Source: Bacteroidales bacterium UBA3653 (GTDB taxonomy: Bacteria; Bacteroidota; Bacteroidia; Bacteroidales; Paludibacteraceae). Taken from it: a DNA stretch of 64,000 nt. Location: the NCBI GenBank assembly GCA_002373505.1, contig DFKE01000017.1:441431-505430 (forward strand), read 5' to 3'. Shown here piece after piece: positions 9,167 to 18,289 of this stretch. How positions within the stretch are numbered: position 1 is the first letter of the stretch; each line of letters opens with the position of its first letter. A program made the position numbers and the translations under genes. A model generated the notes under the pieces. It was not told where the DNA came from and made no database searches. It worked only from the letters and a program-made list of their open reading frames with translations.

Positions 9167-9197
9167 CAAAATTACAAAAAAATTTTTATATGTGCAA
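9167..9197 (-). promoter_or_regulatory. promoter of the leftward peptidase-pnuC operon
   Basis: On the minus strand TTG (9197-9195) is followed after exactly 20 nt by TAATTTTG (9174-9167), the Bacteroidota -33/-7 pair. Transcription would begin near 9160, about a dozen bases before the start codon at 9147. Confidence 0.75.
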
Positions 9198-9206
9198 AAA
9201 AAAGTG

Positions 9207-9214
9207 TACCTTTG
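9207..9214 (+). promoter_or_regulatory. -7 element of the fbp promoter
   Basis: TACCTTTG matches the TAnnTTTG -7 consensus. No TTG stands at the usual -33 distance, so this is a weaker match than the others. It lies inside the longer open frame of fbp, which supports the later ATG at 9237 as the real start. Confidence 0.6.
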
Positions 9215-9236
9215 CAGCGAATTTAGATTTTTTACT

Positions 9237-11240
9237 ATGCAAAACGAACGATATTTGCGTTTATTGAGTGAAAAGTTCCCCAATGCACAAAGCGTGGTTA
9301 CGGAGTTGATTAACCTCAGGGCGATCTTGTCCTTGCCGAAAGGGACGGAGCATTTCGTCTCCGATCTGCACGGGGAGTCGATGGCGTTCATACATATGAT
9401 CAAGAATGCTTCCGGAGTAGTTCGCAAAAAAGTGGACGAAGTCTATTCGGACACCATTTCCGAGGAGGAAAAAAGGGCTATTTGTGCCCTCATCTATTAT
9501 CCGGATGAGCGAATGGAACTCATCCGGAGGTTCTATGCCGGAGAAGAGGTGGACGGCCTCTTCAAAATGAATTCACAGATTTCAAATCTGCCCACCCTTG
9601 AAGAATGGTATCGCACGCGCTTGCACCAGGTCGTGAATATTGCGCGGGCGGTCACAATCAAATACAGCCGCTCGAAAGTACACCGCCTCTTGCCGAAAGG
9701 GTATGAATATATTATTGGGGAATTGCTCCATGAATCGAACCTTGAGCAGCATGACAGACAGACGTATTACAACGCTATTATTGATGCCATTATTGAAACA
9801 GGATGCGCGGAAGATTTGATTATTGTCATCTCGTATCTCATTCATTCTCTGACCATTGACACGCTGCATATCGTCGGAGATATTTTTGATAGAGGACCCG
9901 GAGCCAGCAAGATTCTTGACGTCCTTTCTACCGTCCGGGACTACGATATCCAATGGGGAAACCATGACATCGAATGGATGGGGGCTATGGCGGGAAACAT
10001 GGCGCTTTTGGCTACGGTCCTGCGCGTCTCGATAAGGTATGCCAATATAGAAACCCTGGAGGAAGGATACGGTATTAACCTCCTGCCGCTGGCCAATTTT
10101 GCCATGACGATTTATGGAGACGATCCTTGCACGCTTTGGCAGACAAAGGATTTTGAGAACAACCCGAGACTGACACGCTCTGCGCAACTGATGGCTAAAA
10201 TGCACAAAGCCATCTCTATCATTCAGTTCAAACTGGAAGGACAGACCGTGCTCCGTCACCCCGAATGGCACATGAGCCACCGTGCGCTGCTTGACAAGAT
10301 CGATTATGAGAAAGGCGCCATCTCCATTGACGGCAAGACTTATCCGCTACTCGACACCAACCTGCCTACCATTGATCCTGAGAACCCGTACGAACTGAGC
10401 CGGTATGAACAGGACTTGATGAACCAGCTTTGGCGCTCTTTCCGCAAATCGGAAAAGATGCAACGCCACCTTCGGATGCTGTACGAACACGGATCGCTGT
10501 ATCTTGTGCGGAACGGTTTCCTGCTCTATCATGCGGCTATTCCGCTCAACAACGATGGCTCGTTCACGGAAGCGGATGTGTGTGGCAAAAAAGTAAGCGG
10601 AAAAGCGCTGATGGATCGGACCGACGAAGTTATCCGAATGGCATACTACGGAGAAGGAAAAGAAAAACAGGACGCACTCGATTATATGCTCTATCTTTGG
10701 GAAGGGGAGTTTTCTCCGCTCTATAACAAGGATAAGATGACCACTTTTGAGCGCTATTTCTTAGCCGACAAAGAGACTTGGAAGGAGAAAAAAGGTGCCT
10801 ATTTTACACTTGCCGACGACGAGAAAGTGTGCCGGAATATCTTAACGGAATTTGGTCTCGATCCCGCGACGGGACGTATTATTAACGGACACGTGCCCGT
10901 TCGCACGATAAAAGGAGAAACGCCTACTCGGGCTAACGGACGAAGATTTGTCATTGACGGAGGCTTCTCTAAACCGTATCAGGAAAAGACCGGTATTGCC
11001 GGATATACGCTGATTTATAACAGCCATGGGATACAACTGGTGGAGCATGAATCCTTTGAATCCAGAGAACAGGCGGTTATATCAGGGTCGGATATTCATA
11101 GCCGGACGCTCTTGCAGGATTTCTCCGGCAAACGGATACGGATCAAAGATACCGACAAAGGAAAAGAACTGCTGGAGCAGATTGAGTATCTCGAGCAACT
11201 CCTCCATGCCTACCGCACCGGTGCCTTCAGACAAAAATAA
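9237..11240 (+). CDS. fbp: class III fructose-1,6-bisphosphatase
   Basis: 667 aa, the usual length of the Firmicutes/Bacteroidota-type FBPase. It hydrolyses fructose-1,6-bisphosphate to fructose-6-phosphate in gluconeogenesis, in the cytoplasm with a metal centre. Metallophosphoesterase motifs are visible: SDLHGE (about residue 45), GDIFDRG and GNHDIEW (about 215-240), and a late GHVPV with IDGGFSK. The frame is open further upstream (first possible start TTG at 9150), but the promoter -7 element at 9207-9214 and the family N-terminus (MQNERYLRLLSEKFPN) favour 9237. It is transcribed alone, divergent from the peptidase operon and convergent with ddh, ending in a bidirectional terminator beyond an 11-bp repeat array. 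Confidence 0.95.
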   Translation: MQNERYLRLLSEKFPNAQSVVTELINLRAILSLPKGTEHFVSDLHGESMAFIHMIKNASGVVRKKVDEVYSDTISEEEKRAICALIYYPDERMELIRRFYAGEEVDGLFKMNSQISNLPTLEEWYRTRLHQVVNIARAVTIKYSRSKVHRLLPKGYEYIIGELLHESNLEQHDRQTYYNAIIDAIIETGCAEDLIIVISYLIHSLTIDTLHIVGDIFDRGPGASKILDVLSTVRDYDIQWGNHDIEWMGAMAGNMALLATVLRVSIRYANIETLEEGYGINLLPLANFAMTIYGDDPCTLWQTKDFENNPRLTRSAQLMAKMHKAISIIQFKLEGQTVLRHPEWHMSHRALLDKIDYEKGAISIDGKTYPLLDTNLPTIDPENPYELSRYEQDLMNQLWRSFRKSEKMQRHLRMLYEHGSLYLVRNGFLLYHAAIPLNNDGSFTEADVCGKKVSGKALMDRTDEVIRMAYYGEGKEKQDALDYMLYLWEGEFSPLYNKDKMTTFERYFLADKETWKEKKGAYFTLADDEKVCRNILTEFGLDPATGRIINGHVPVRTIKGETPTRANGRRFVIDGGFSKPYQEKTGIAGYTLIYNSHGIQLVEHESFESREQAVISGSDIHSRTLLQDFSGKRIRIKDTDKGKELLEQIEYLEQLLHAYRTGAFRQK

Positions 11241-11250
11241 CCCCATCCAT

Positions 11251-11470
11251 AACCGGTTTGCGGCTAATTCGCTACCGGTTTACTGCTAATTCGTACCCGG
11301 TTTGCGGCATCCTCGCATTCGCTCCGTTGCCGGTTTGCGGTCTCCTCGCATTCGCTTCGTAACCGACTTGCTGTCCGTGCGCACTCATTCAGCACACGTT
11401 TAGCACTCGGTTAGCACTCCGCACCAAAGGATAACCGAAGGATTCCCCAAGGATAACCAAAGGATAAAAG
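11251..11470. repeat. degenerate 11-bp tandem array, about 20 units
   Basis: From ten bases after the fbp stop to the terminator, the sequence reads in an 11-bp register throughout. Units begin with forms such as aaccggtttgc, ggctaattcgc, attcgcttcgt, actcggttagc and aaggataacca. The ccgg core recurs at 11253, 11275, 11297 and 11330, with a ccga variant at 11363; these spacings of 22, 22, 33 and 33 are all multiples of 11. Units drift gradually along the array, so neighbours are most alike. No open frame or RNA gene is recognisable. Confidence 0.85.
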
Positions 11471-11496
11471 GGCAAAAAACGATTTTTTGCCCTTTT
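11466..11496. terminator. bidirectional terminator between fbp and ddh
   Basis: Perfect 14-bp inverted repeat with a 3-nt loop (cga). Each arm is A/T-rich outside and inside with a GGGC core, so a U-run follows the stem on both strands. It serves the convergent fbp (+) and ddh (-) genes. A second A/T palindrome follows at about 11497-11525. Confidence 0.9.
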
Positions 11497-11564
11497 ACTA
11501 TATATATACACAGTATATATATACTTTATTTGGGTTCTTGTAGAAAAACCAAATGCTTTTACGC

Positions 11565-12428
11565 CTATACAAGAGCCTTTATATTCTGCTCTGTATTCCC
11601 CGGTAATAAATCTATCGGACGCAGTTCTATCATGGTCTTGGCGCCAAATTCTCCGCGCTCTTTCATACGGACTGCTGCACGGGCGCAACTGACCATTACC
11701 TGACCTGTCAAGGCGGGATTATTGATCTCCATATTGAATTCGAACCGCTGGTTGTGGGTCTCGCCGGACACACCGGAGCGAACGAGATTTACGCCGTGCG
11801 CTACGTTATTTAGTGCATCTACACTCTCTACTTGGATCACATGAGTCTCGTCGTGCGCAAAATAATCATCCGCAAGCAGGTTGGCCTCTACGGTCTTGAA
11901 ATCAGCACCGTCCTCCAATTCGATATACACCATTCTGCGGTGAATACCTGTACCTAAAGGAATGGTCATACTCAGCGCATTCTTAACACCTTTGATGGCT
12001 TTGGCGGCTACTGTATGCCCCATACTCCGTCCGGGACCGAAATTAGTGTAAGTCAGACCTTTTGGTGCCATGGCTGTCAGAAGAGCGCGAACCATGCTGT
12101 CTGTTCCGGGATCCCAGCCCGCGGAAAGAATACTTGCCGTTCGGTTCGTCTGACATACAGGTTCCATCTGACTGCGAAGTCCCCATATCTGACCGTGAAT
12201 ATCAAAACTATCTACGGTACATATACCTTTGCTTGCCATGATTGCAGCGAACTTCGGTACCTCGCGGGTCGGTGTGCATAGCAACATCACATCAATATTA
12301 CCTGCGATACAATCCAGACAGTCATTATGGTGATAAATGCCTGCCAACTCCATGTCCGGTGCTGCCTTGATGGCTTCCTCTGCGGCACGGCCTATATTGC
12401 CGTAACCTAAAATTGCTACTTTTATCAT
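11565..12428 (-). CDS. ddh: meso-diaminopimelate dehydrogenase
   Basis: 287 aa NADPH-dependent enzyme that reductively aminates L-tetrahydrodipicolinate straight to meso-diaminopimelate for peptidoglycan and lysine. The N-terminal Rossmann fold starts GYGNIGRAAEEA. Family segments visible are LLCTPTREV, TVDSFDIHG, SAGWDPGTDS, NFGPGRSMGHTVAAKAI and SGVSGETHNQRFEF. Length is close to characterised Ddh. It is the last gene of the dapF-dapL-pyrG-glmS series, 127 nt after glmS across a heptamer array. dapL and dapF in the same run provide a second route to the same product. Confidence 0.93.
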   Translation of the reverse strand: MIKVAILGYGNIGRAAEEAIKAAPDMELAGIYHHNDCLDCIAGNIDVMLLCTPTREVPKFAAIMASKGICTVDSFDIHGQIWGLRSQMEPVCQTNRTASILSAGWDPGTDSMVRALLTAMAPKGLTYTNFGPGRSMGHTVAAKAIKGVKNALSMTIPLGTGIHRRMVYIELEDGADFKTVEANLLADDYFAHDETHVIQVESVDALNNVAHGVNLVRSGVSGETHNQRFEFNMEINNPALTGQVMVSCARAAVRMKERGEFGAKTMIELRPIDLLPGNTEQNIKALV

Positions 12429-12555
12429 AATCTATAATTGTGAATTGTGAAAATTTGGCTTGCCAAATAATCGTGCCCGTCAGGGCTAAGAATTGTGAAA
12501 TAATCGTGCCCCTTGTGGGCTAAGAATTGTAAATTGTGAATTGTAAATTGTGAAT
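12428..12555. repeat. heptamer array with embedded small hairpins
   Basis: The gap between glmS and ddh is filled with 7-bp units aattgtg/aattgta. At least two stand in tandem at the left and four at the right, running into the glmS stop codon. Between them lie three small palindromes: tttggcttgccaaa (12454-12467), then gccc-gtca-gggc and gcccc-ttgt-gggc. The last two are parts of a 34-35 bp direct repeat (aataatcgtgccc, variable centre, gggctaagaattgt). A relative of that repeat core occurs at 33578-33604. Confidence 0.85.
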
Positions 12556-14433
12556 TTATTCCACCGTAACCGATTTTGCAAGGTTACGGGGCTGATCCAC
12601 ATCGCATCCCTTGACTACGGCTATGTGATAAGCCAGCAATTGAAGCGGAATGACGGTCAATAACGGAGTCAGACATTCCTCTGTCTCCGGCACTTCAATT
12701 ACATAATCCGCTATCTTGCTTACCATCTTATCCCCTTCTGTCACAATAGCGATCACACGGCCGTTCCTGGCTTTGATTTCTTGGATGTTGGACACTACTT
12801 TCTCATAGGTACCGCAACGCGGTGCTACTACCACCACCGGCATTTCTTGTGAAATCAGAGCGATAGGTCCGTGTTTCATCTCCGCTGCAGGATAGCCTTC
12901 GGCATGGATATAACTGATCTCTTTCAGTTTGAGTGCTCCCTCTAACGCTACCGGATAATTATACCCGCGTCCGAGATAGATAAAATTCTGTGCGTATGTA
13001 AATGTCTTGGCAAAATCGGCGATACGTTTGTTCTGTGTTAATACGCACTCTATCTTGTCCGGAATCTGACCCAACGCACGAACCACATGCAGATATTGCT
13101 CTTCGCTCATCGTCCCTTTCTCTTTGCCTATACATAGTGCCAGCATGGTCAATGCCACAACTTGCGCCGTAAATGCTTTGGTGCTGGCTACACCAATCTC
13201 CGGTCCCACATGGGTATAACATCCGCTGTTGCTCAGCCTCGGTATTGATGCGCCGATCACATTACAGATTGAGAAAATGAATGCGCCTTTTTCTTTCGCT
13301 AACTGAATGGCAGCTAAAGTGTCTGCCGTCTCGCCGGATTGAGAGATAGCGATCACCACGTCGTCTCTGTTGATTACAGGCTTGCGGTAGCGGAACTCGG
13401 ACGAATACTCTACCTCCACCGGTATCTGCGCAAACTCTTCTATGGCATACATGGCTATCAATCCTGCATGCCAGGAAGTTCCGCACGCTGTGATGATGAT
13501 GCGCTTGGCGTTCATGAAACGCTCTTTGTTATCAATAAATCCTGAAAGAGCGATGTTGTCCTGACGCACGTTCACACGGCCGCGCATTGAATCTGCCAGT
13601 GTTCGGGGTTGCTCAAATATCTCCTTGAGCATAAAATGCGGATACCCGCCTTTCTCCAACTGGCTCAACGATAACTCCAAACGCTTTATTTCCGGTGTCT
13701 TCTGAACATTATTGATGGTCGTTATTTCTATTCCTTCGTCCTTGGTACTTTGTCCCTTGGTACTTTGTCCCTTGGTACTTAACTTCACTACTTCTTCGTC
13801 CTCAATATAAATGACTTTGTCTGTATATTCTACAATAGGCGTTGCGTCGGATGCAATGAAATACTCTTCCTGTCCTACTCCTACAACTAACGGAGAACCC
13901 TTACGCGCTGCTATCAGCGTGTCCGGATGGTCTTTGTCCAGCACAGCTATTGCATAGGCTCCGATCACCTGCTGCAATGCCAGCTGCACAGCCGTCCTCA
14001 GATCCACGTGCTTGTTTACCTGAGTATATTCTATCAGCTGTATAAGCACCTCGGTGTCCGTCTCTGATTTGAACGAATATCCCTCCTTTTGCAACCCCGC
14101 CTTAAGAACTGCGTAGTTCTCGATAATACCGTTATGAATGATTGCCAGCCGCTCGCTCTCGGAGTAATGCGGATGGGCATTGACTGTATTCGGCTCGCCG
14201 TGGGTAGCCCAACGCGTATGAGCGATACCTATTGTACCGGTTGTGTCTTTGTCCGATGCGTAGGCTTCCAGTTCTGCTACTTTACCTTTCGCTTTGTATA
14301 TATTCAACTGTCCTTGCGCATTGATGAGCGCCACACCGGCACTGTCATAGCCGCGATACTCCAATCGGTGCAATCCTTTTATCAAAATCGGATACGCATT
14401 CCGTTTTCCGATATATCCTACTATTCCACACAT
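12556..14433 (-). CDS. glmS: glutamine-fructose-6-phosphate aminotransferase
   Basis: 625 aa. Converts fructose-6-phosphate and glutamine to glucosamine-6-phosphate, the first step of amino-sugar and wall synthesis. The start is set at MCGIVGYIG because Cys2 must be the N-terminal glutaminase nucleophile; the frame is open for 12 more codons upstream. Glutaminase domain about 1-240 (AHTRWATHGEP, HNGIIEN), two SIS domains about 300-460 (CGTSWHAG, SQSGETADT) and 470-610 (LGRGYNYPVALEGALKLKEISYIHAE region), and the C-terminal KSVTVE. A period-15 run (13741-13779) encodes STKGQ-STKGQ-STKDE in the linker between domains. It lies 16 nt after pyrG. Confidence 0.96.
   Translation of the reverse strand: MCGIVGYIGKRNAYPILIKGLHRLEYRGYDSAGVALINAQGQLNIYKAKGKVAELEAYASDKDTTGTIGIAHTRWATHGEPNTVNAHPHYSESERLAIIHNGIIENYAVLKAGLQKEGYSFKSETDTEVLIQLIEYTQVNKHVDLRTAVQLALQQVIGAYAIAVLDKDHPDTLIAARKGSPLVVGVGQEEYFIASDATPIVEYTDKVIYIEDEEVVKLSTKGQSTKGQSTKDEGIEITTINNVQKTPEIKRLELSLSQLEKGGYPHFMLKEIFEQPRTLADSMRGRVNVRQDNIALSGFIDNKERFMNAKRIIITACGTSWHAGLIAMYAIEEFAQIPVEVEYSSEFRYRKPVINRDDVVIAISQSGETADTLAAIQLAKEKGAFIFSICNVIGASIPRLSNSGCYTHVGPEIGVASTKAFTAQVVALTMLALCIGKEKGTMSEEQYLHVVRALGQIPDKIECVLTQNKRIADFAKTFTYAQNFIYLGRGYNYPVALEGALKLKEISYIHAEGYPAAEMKHGPIALISQEMPVVVVAPRCGTYEKVVSNIQEIKARNGRVIAIVTEGDKMVSKIADYVIEVPETEECLTPLLTVIPLQLLAYHIAVVKGCDVDQPRNLAKSVTVE
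13741..13779. repeat. in-gene 15-bp tandem repeat
   Basis: Two exact copies of cttggtactttgtcc and a partial third inside glmS, encoding STKGQ repeats in the interdomain linker. The unit can be read as 7 plus 8 bp, and its half cttggta also appears in the S9 peptidase run at 7770-7776. Confidence 0.85.
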
Positions 14434-14449
14434 AAGATTTGAAAATTTG

Positions 14450-16057
14450 TTATTGAGATTTTGCAACACGTATAAAATCCATAAATAATGGATGAGGGCT
14501 GAGCACAGTACCTGAAAACTCAGGATGGTACTGCACTCCTATGAACCATGGATGATTTTTTAACTCTATTATTTCCACCAAATCCGCCTCCTTGTTTATC
14601 CCTACGCATTGCATGTTGTGCTGTTCATATAACTCCCTATAGGCATTATTAAACTCATAGCGATGCCTGTGACGCTCACGGATCTGTTCTTTGTCGTAAA
14701 TAGCCCTCACTTTGGAGCCCTCGCACAAATGACATTCGTACGCTCCCAGTCGCATAGTTGCACCCTTGTATGCCAGTTGCTTTTGCTCCTCCATCATATC
14801 TACCACCTTATGCCTTGTTTCCGGGTCAAACTCAGTACTATTGGCGTCGGTTAGACCTAAAACATTACGTGCAAACTCGATGGTCATACATTGCATACCA
14901 AGGCATATTCCAAAGCAGGGGATGTTGTTTTCGCGTGCGTACCGGATAGCTGCTAATTTGCCTTCTATTCCTCTGCCGCCGAACCCCGGTGCAATGACGA
15001 CACCTTGGAATCCGTCCAAACATTGCGACACATTTTGATCTGTCAATTTGTCCGACAATATTTCAGTCAGTTCCAACTTGCAGCGGTTATAAGTGCACGC
15101 ATGGGAAAGGCACTCGCGGATAGACATATACGCATCGTGCAACTGTACATATTTTCCTACCAGCGCAATGCGGACAGGTGTGGTCGCTTGTCTGCGCAGT
15201 TCCAGAAAATGGTCCCATTCTATCATGTTCAATGGAGGAAGCGTTTGCGGATCAATTCCGGTATGTGTCAATACTATCTCATCCAAGTTTTCACGATGCA
15301 AGTTCTCCGGCACCTCATAGATAGAATCCGCATCCACACACTGCACTACCGCTTTGGGGTTCACGTTACAAAACAGCCCCACCTTGGTCTTCATAGATTC
15401 AGGAATAATGTGCTCCGTACGAAGCACAATAATATCCGGCTGCACACCGCTTTGTTGCAATGCTTTGACTGAATGCTGAGTCGGTTTGGTCTTCAACTCA
15501 TGAGCCGCCGCCAGATATGGGACATATGTAAGGTGAACCGAAAGGCAATCGCGCCCCAACTCCCATTTCATTTGACGCATGGCTTCTATGAAAGGCAAGG
15601 ACTCAATATCCCCCACCGTACCGCCTATCTCCGTGATCACAAAATCATATTTACCGCTTTCACCTAATGCCATCACACTATGCTTGATCTCGTCGGTAAT
15701 ATGCGGGATCACCTGCACTGTCTTGCCTAAAAAATCCCCTCTCCGCTCTTTCTCTATGACGGAGTGATAAATCCGTCCGGCTGTCAAATTGTTTACTTTA
15801 TGTGTTTCTACATTCAAGAAACGCTCGTAGTGCCCCAGATCCAAGTCCGCCTCGTGACCATCGACCGTCACATAACATTCTCCGTGTTCATAGGGATTGA
15901 GCGTTCCCGGATCCACATTGATATAAGGATCCAGTTTCTGATTCGTTACACGCAGACCGCGTGCTTGCAGCAGTTTACCCAACGAAGCCGCCACAATACC
16001 TTTACCTAACGAAGAAGCAACGCCTCCGGTAACAAAGATATAATGACACTTATTCAT
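14450..16057 (-). CDS. pyrG: CTP synthase
   Basis: 535 aa, standard length. Makes CTP from UTP with ATP and glutamine. The amidoligase domain (1-270) begins YIFVTGGVASSLGKGI and contains the KLDPYINVDPGT and EIGGTVGDIES segments. The glutaminase domain (about 290-535) has GICLGMQC with the nucleophile Cys and a terminal QYHPEF with the His-Pro-Glu triad members. Its start overlaps the dapL stop by 4 nt (ATGA), so it is translationally coupled to dapL. Functionally it belongs with nucleotide supply rather than lysine synthesis. Confidence 0.97.
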   Translation of the reverse strand: MNKCHYIFVTGGVASSLGKGIVAASLGKLLQARGLRVTNQKLDPYINVDPGTLNPYEHGECYVTVDGHEADLDLGHYERFLNVETHKVNNLTAGRIYHSVIEKERRGDFLGKTVQVIPHITDEIKHSVMALGESGKYDFVITEIGGTVGDIESLPFIEAMRQMKWELGRDCLSVHLTYVPYLAAAHELKTKPTQHSVKALQQSGVQPDIIVLRTEHIIPESMKTKVGLFCNVNPKAVVQCVDADSIYEVPENLHRENLDEIVLTHTGIDPQTLPPLNMIEWDHFLELRRQATTPVRIALVGKYVQLHDAYMSIRECLSHACTYNRCKLELTEILSDKLTDQNVSQCLDGFQGVVIAPGFGGRGIEGKLAAIRYARENNIPCFGICLGMQCMTIEFARNVLGLTDANSTEFDPETRHKVVDMMEEQKQLAYKGATMRLGAYECHLCEGSKVRAIYDKEQIRERHRHRYEFNNAYRELYEQHNMQCVGINKEADLVEIIELKNHPWFIGVQYHPEFSGTVLSPHPLFMDFIRVAKSQ

Positions 16058-17223
16058 AATGATATTTCTGTTCTAATACGTTTAAGAGCTATCTGCACAT
16101 CTTCCCTCCGTGAGAACGCCGAGAAGCGCACATATCCTTCTCCATTATGTCCAAAACCCACCCCCGGAGTACATATTGTTTTACATCGGTTAAGCAATAA
16201 GTCAAAGAATTCCCATGACCCCATGCCATGCGGAGTAGCACACCATATATAAGGAGCGTTAACGCCGCCGAAAACCTGTAGTCCTACTTGCTGCAACCCT
16301 TCACGAATCATTTGCGCCGTTTCCATATAATACGCCACGTTCGCTTCCACTGCAGTACGTCCTTCCGGGGTATAAGTGGCTTGCGCCGCACGTTGTGAGA
16401 TATAAGATGTTCCATTGTATTTGGTACATTGACGCCGCATCCACATGCCTTGCAGCCCCGTCTCATAAGGTACTACGGTATAACCGCAACGAACAGATGT
16501 AAAGCCTGCACTTTTACTGAAACTATGCACCTCTATGGACACCTCTTTAGCGCCTTCGATTTCATAGATGCTATGCGGTATGTCAGGCGAAGAAATATAT
16601 GCCTCATACGCAGCATCAAAAATAATGATACTATGATTCTTCCTGGCATAATTTACCCAAAGACGAAGTTGATCATGCGTCAATACAGCGCCGGTAGGGT
16701 TGTTAGGAAAACACAAATAGATAATATCTACCTTTTCTTTCGGTAGTTCCGGTACAAAATTATTCTCTTTCAGACATGGCATAAGGACTATCTCACGCCC
16801 CGCCATCCTATTAGCATCCACATACGCCGGATAAGTCGGATCCGGAATAGCAACCGTATTGTCCGAGTCGAATAACTCGCTGAGGTTTCCCAAATCGCTT
16901 CCGGCTCCTTCTCCTATAAAGATTTCATCGGTCTGAAAGTTTATTCCGCGAGGTTGATAATAGTGGTCTATTATTGTTTGCTGCAACCATTCATATCCGT
17001 TTTCCGGACAATATCCGCGAAATGTATCTGCATGGGCCAGTTCTTCTGCTGCAGCCTGCATGGTATCAACTATCACCCGCGGCAAAGGACGAGTTACATC
17101 CCCTACCCCCATACGCAACAAATGCTCATCCGGATGATGAGTCAAATACTCTTTAACCCTTAAATCAATGTCGTGAAACAGATAACGAGGTGACAAGCCT
17201 GTATAGTGGGTATTGATTTTCAT
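16054..17223 (-). CDS. dapL: LL-diaminopimelate aminotransferase
   Basis: 389 aa class I/II PLP enzyme that transaminates tetrahydrodipicolinate to LL-diaminopimelate with glutamate, bypassing the acylated DAP intermediates. Family-specific segments: YLFHDIDLRV, MGVGDVTRPLP near residue 40, FRGYCPENGYEWL, EIFIGEGAGSDLGN and DPTYPAYVD. The PLP lysine lies in HSFSKSAGF. Length is close to characterised DapL proteins. It lies 12 nt after dapF, which epimerises its product, so the two form a functional pair. Confidence 0.94.
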   Translation of the reverse strand: MKINTHYTGLSPRYLFHDIDLRVKEYLTHHPDEHLLRMGVGDVTRPLPRVIVDTMQAAAEELAHADTFRGYCPENGYEWLQQTIIDHYYQPRGINFQTDEIFIGEGAGSDLGNLSELFDSDNTVAIPDPTYPAYVDANRMAGREIVLMPCLKENNFVPELPKEKVDIIYLCFPNNPTGAVLTHDQLRLWVNYARKNHSIIIFDAAYEAYISSPDIPHSIYEIEGAKEVSIEVHSFSKSAGFTSVRCGYTVVPYETGLQGMWMRRQCTKYNGTSYISQRAAQATYTPEGRTAVEANVAYYMETAQMIREGLQQVGLQVFGGVNAPYIWCATPHGMGSWEFFDLLLNRCKTICTPGVGFGHNGEGYVRFSAFSRREDVQIALKRIRTEISL

Positions 17224-17235
17224 AAGCGAATGAAT

Positions 17236-18060
17236 TTATAGAATATATTGTCCCCGATATACTTCTGTTGCAGGACCTGTCATATACACTATTTTATAGA
17301 TCGGATCATATTGAATAAAGAGTTCTCCTCCTTTGAGATGCACTACCACTTCATTCTCTGTTTCCCCCAGCCGGTTAGCCGCAACCGCCGCCGCACATGC
17401 TCCGGTGCCACAAGCTAATGTCTCTCCTGTTCCTCGTTCCCATACACGGACATCCAGTTCATGCGCATTGCGTACATACACAAACTCCACATTAGTACCA
17501 TCCGGAAAATGCGGATGGATACTTATGTGTTCACCCATCTCTGCCATTTCTGCATCAGAAATGACCCAATTACGGAAAAACACAGCATGGGGATTTCCCA
17601 TGTTAACTGACGTGAATCCTAAAATATCCATTCCTTTTAATGGCAATGTATCTGTTTTGACAGTTGGCATTCCCATGTTTACTTTGACCTGTGACACCAC
17701 GCCGTTCTGGACCAACAATGTTAAAATTCGAATACCTGCCAAGGTTTTTATTGCGATACTGGTAGATGGACATAATCCGCTTTCGTACAGATACTTACCT
17801 ACGCACCGGATGGCGTTACCACACATCTCCGCTTCAGACCCGTCTGCATTAAAGATGCGCATCTCTGCATCTGCTTCCTTACTCGGAGACATAAGCACTA
17901 ATCCATCGGATCCCACTCCGAAATGACGATCTGAAATGCGTCTTGATAAAGACGGAATGTCTGTCTTGGTTATAAGAGCGGCAGTACTTTCCTGAAAACA
18001 GTCTATGTAAATATAGTCGTTTCCCAAACCGTGCATTTTTATAAAAGGAAGACTTTGCAT
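17236..18060 (-). CDS. dapF: diaminopimelate epimerase
   Basis: 274 aa PLP-independent racemase that converts LL- to meso-diaminopimelate. Both catalytic cysteines are visible, in EMCGNAIRC (about residue 80) and ETLACGTGACA (about 220), together with the N-terminal MHGLGNDY substrate loop, FGVGSDG, and VNMGNPHAV. The start could be the first Met (MQSLPFIK) or the Met eight residues on (MHGLGND); other DapF proteins have a few residues before KMHGLGND, so the first is preferred. First gene of the leftward operon, with a promoter about 120 nt upstream. Confidence 0.96.
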   Translation of the reverse strand: MQSLPFIKMHGLGNDYIYIDCFQESTAALITKTDIPSLSRRISDRHFGVGSDGLVLMSPSKEADAEMRIFNADGSEAEMCGNAIRCVGKYLYESGLCPSTSIAIKTLAGIRILTLLVQNGVVSQVKVNMGMPTVKTDTLPLKGMDILGFTSVNMGNPHAVFFRNWVISDAEMAEMGEHISIHPHFPDGTNVEFVYVRNAHELDVRVWERGTGETLACGTGACAAAVAANRLGETENEVVVHLKGGELFIQYDPIYKIVYMTGPATEVYRGQYIL

Positions 18061-18176
18061 AAATCCAAATCAATAAAATATGCTATTTTTTATTTCGTAT
18101 CGCTTTAAAACAAATATTCAGCGCAATTTTGACATTGATTTTTACTTTCAATCGGATCGAATTTCAAAAACAGCCG

Positions 18177-18207
18177 CAAAATTACTACAAATTATTTGAA
18201 TATGCAA
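18177..18207 (-). promoter_or_regulatory. promoter of the dapF-dapL-pyrG-glmS-ddh operon
   Basis: On the minus strand TTG (18207-18205), a 20-nt A/T-rich spacer, then TAATTTTG (18184-18177). The leader to dapF would be about 110 nt. I see no recognisable riboswitch in it. Confidence 0.8.
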
Positions 18208-18220
18208 GAGTTTATACAAA

Positions 18221-18246
18221 AAAAAGTGAGCCGAAGCCCACTTTTT
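18221..18246 (-). terminator. terminator of the vWA gene
   Basis: On the minus strand an 11-bp stem (AAAAAGTGGGC with one mismatch) closes around a TTCG-type loop, followed by eight T residues. It lies just beyond the octamer array that ends the vWA gene. Confidence 0.88.
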
Positions 18247-18289
18247 AACGGTTTAACGATTTAACAGTTTAACATTTTAACGTATCAAC
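18242..18289. repeat. 8-bp tandem array at the 3' end of the vWA gene
   Basis: Six octamers ending in aac (tttttaac, ggtttaac, gatttaac, agtttaac, attttaac, gtatcaac). The array overlaps the end of the vWA coding region, and one unit supplies its TAA stop (18277-18279). It also merges with the terminator stem. Confidence 0.85.

Noticed and set aside
9150..9236. Longer N-terminus for fbp starting at a TTG
   Set aside because: The -7 promoter element lies inside that stretch and the family N-terminus fits the ATG at 9237.
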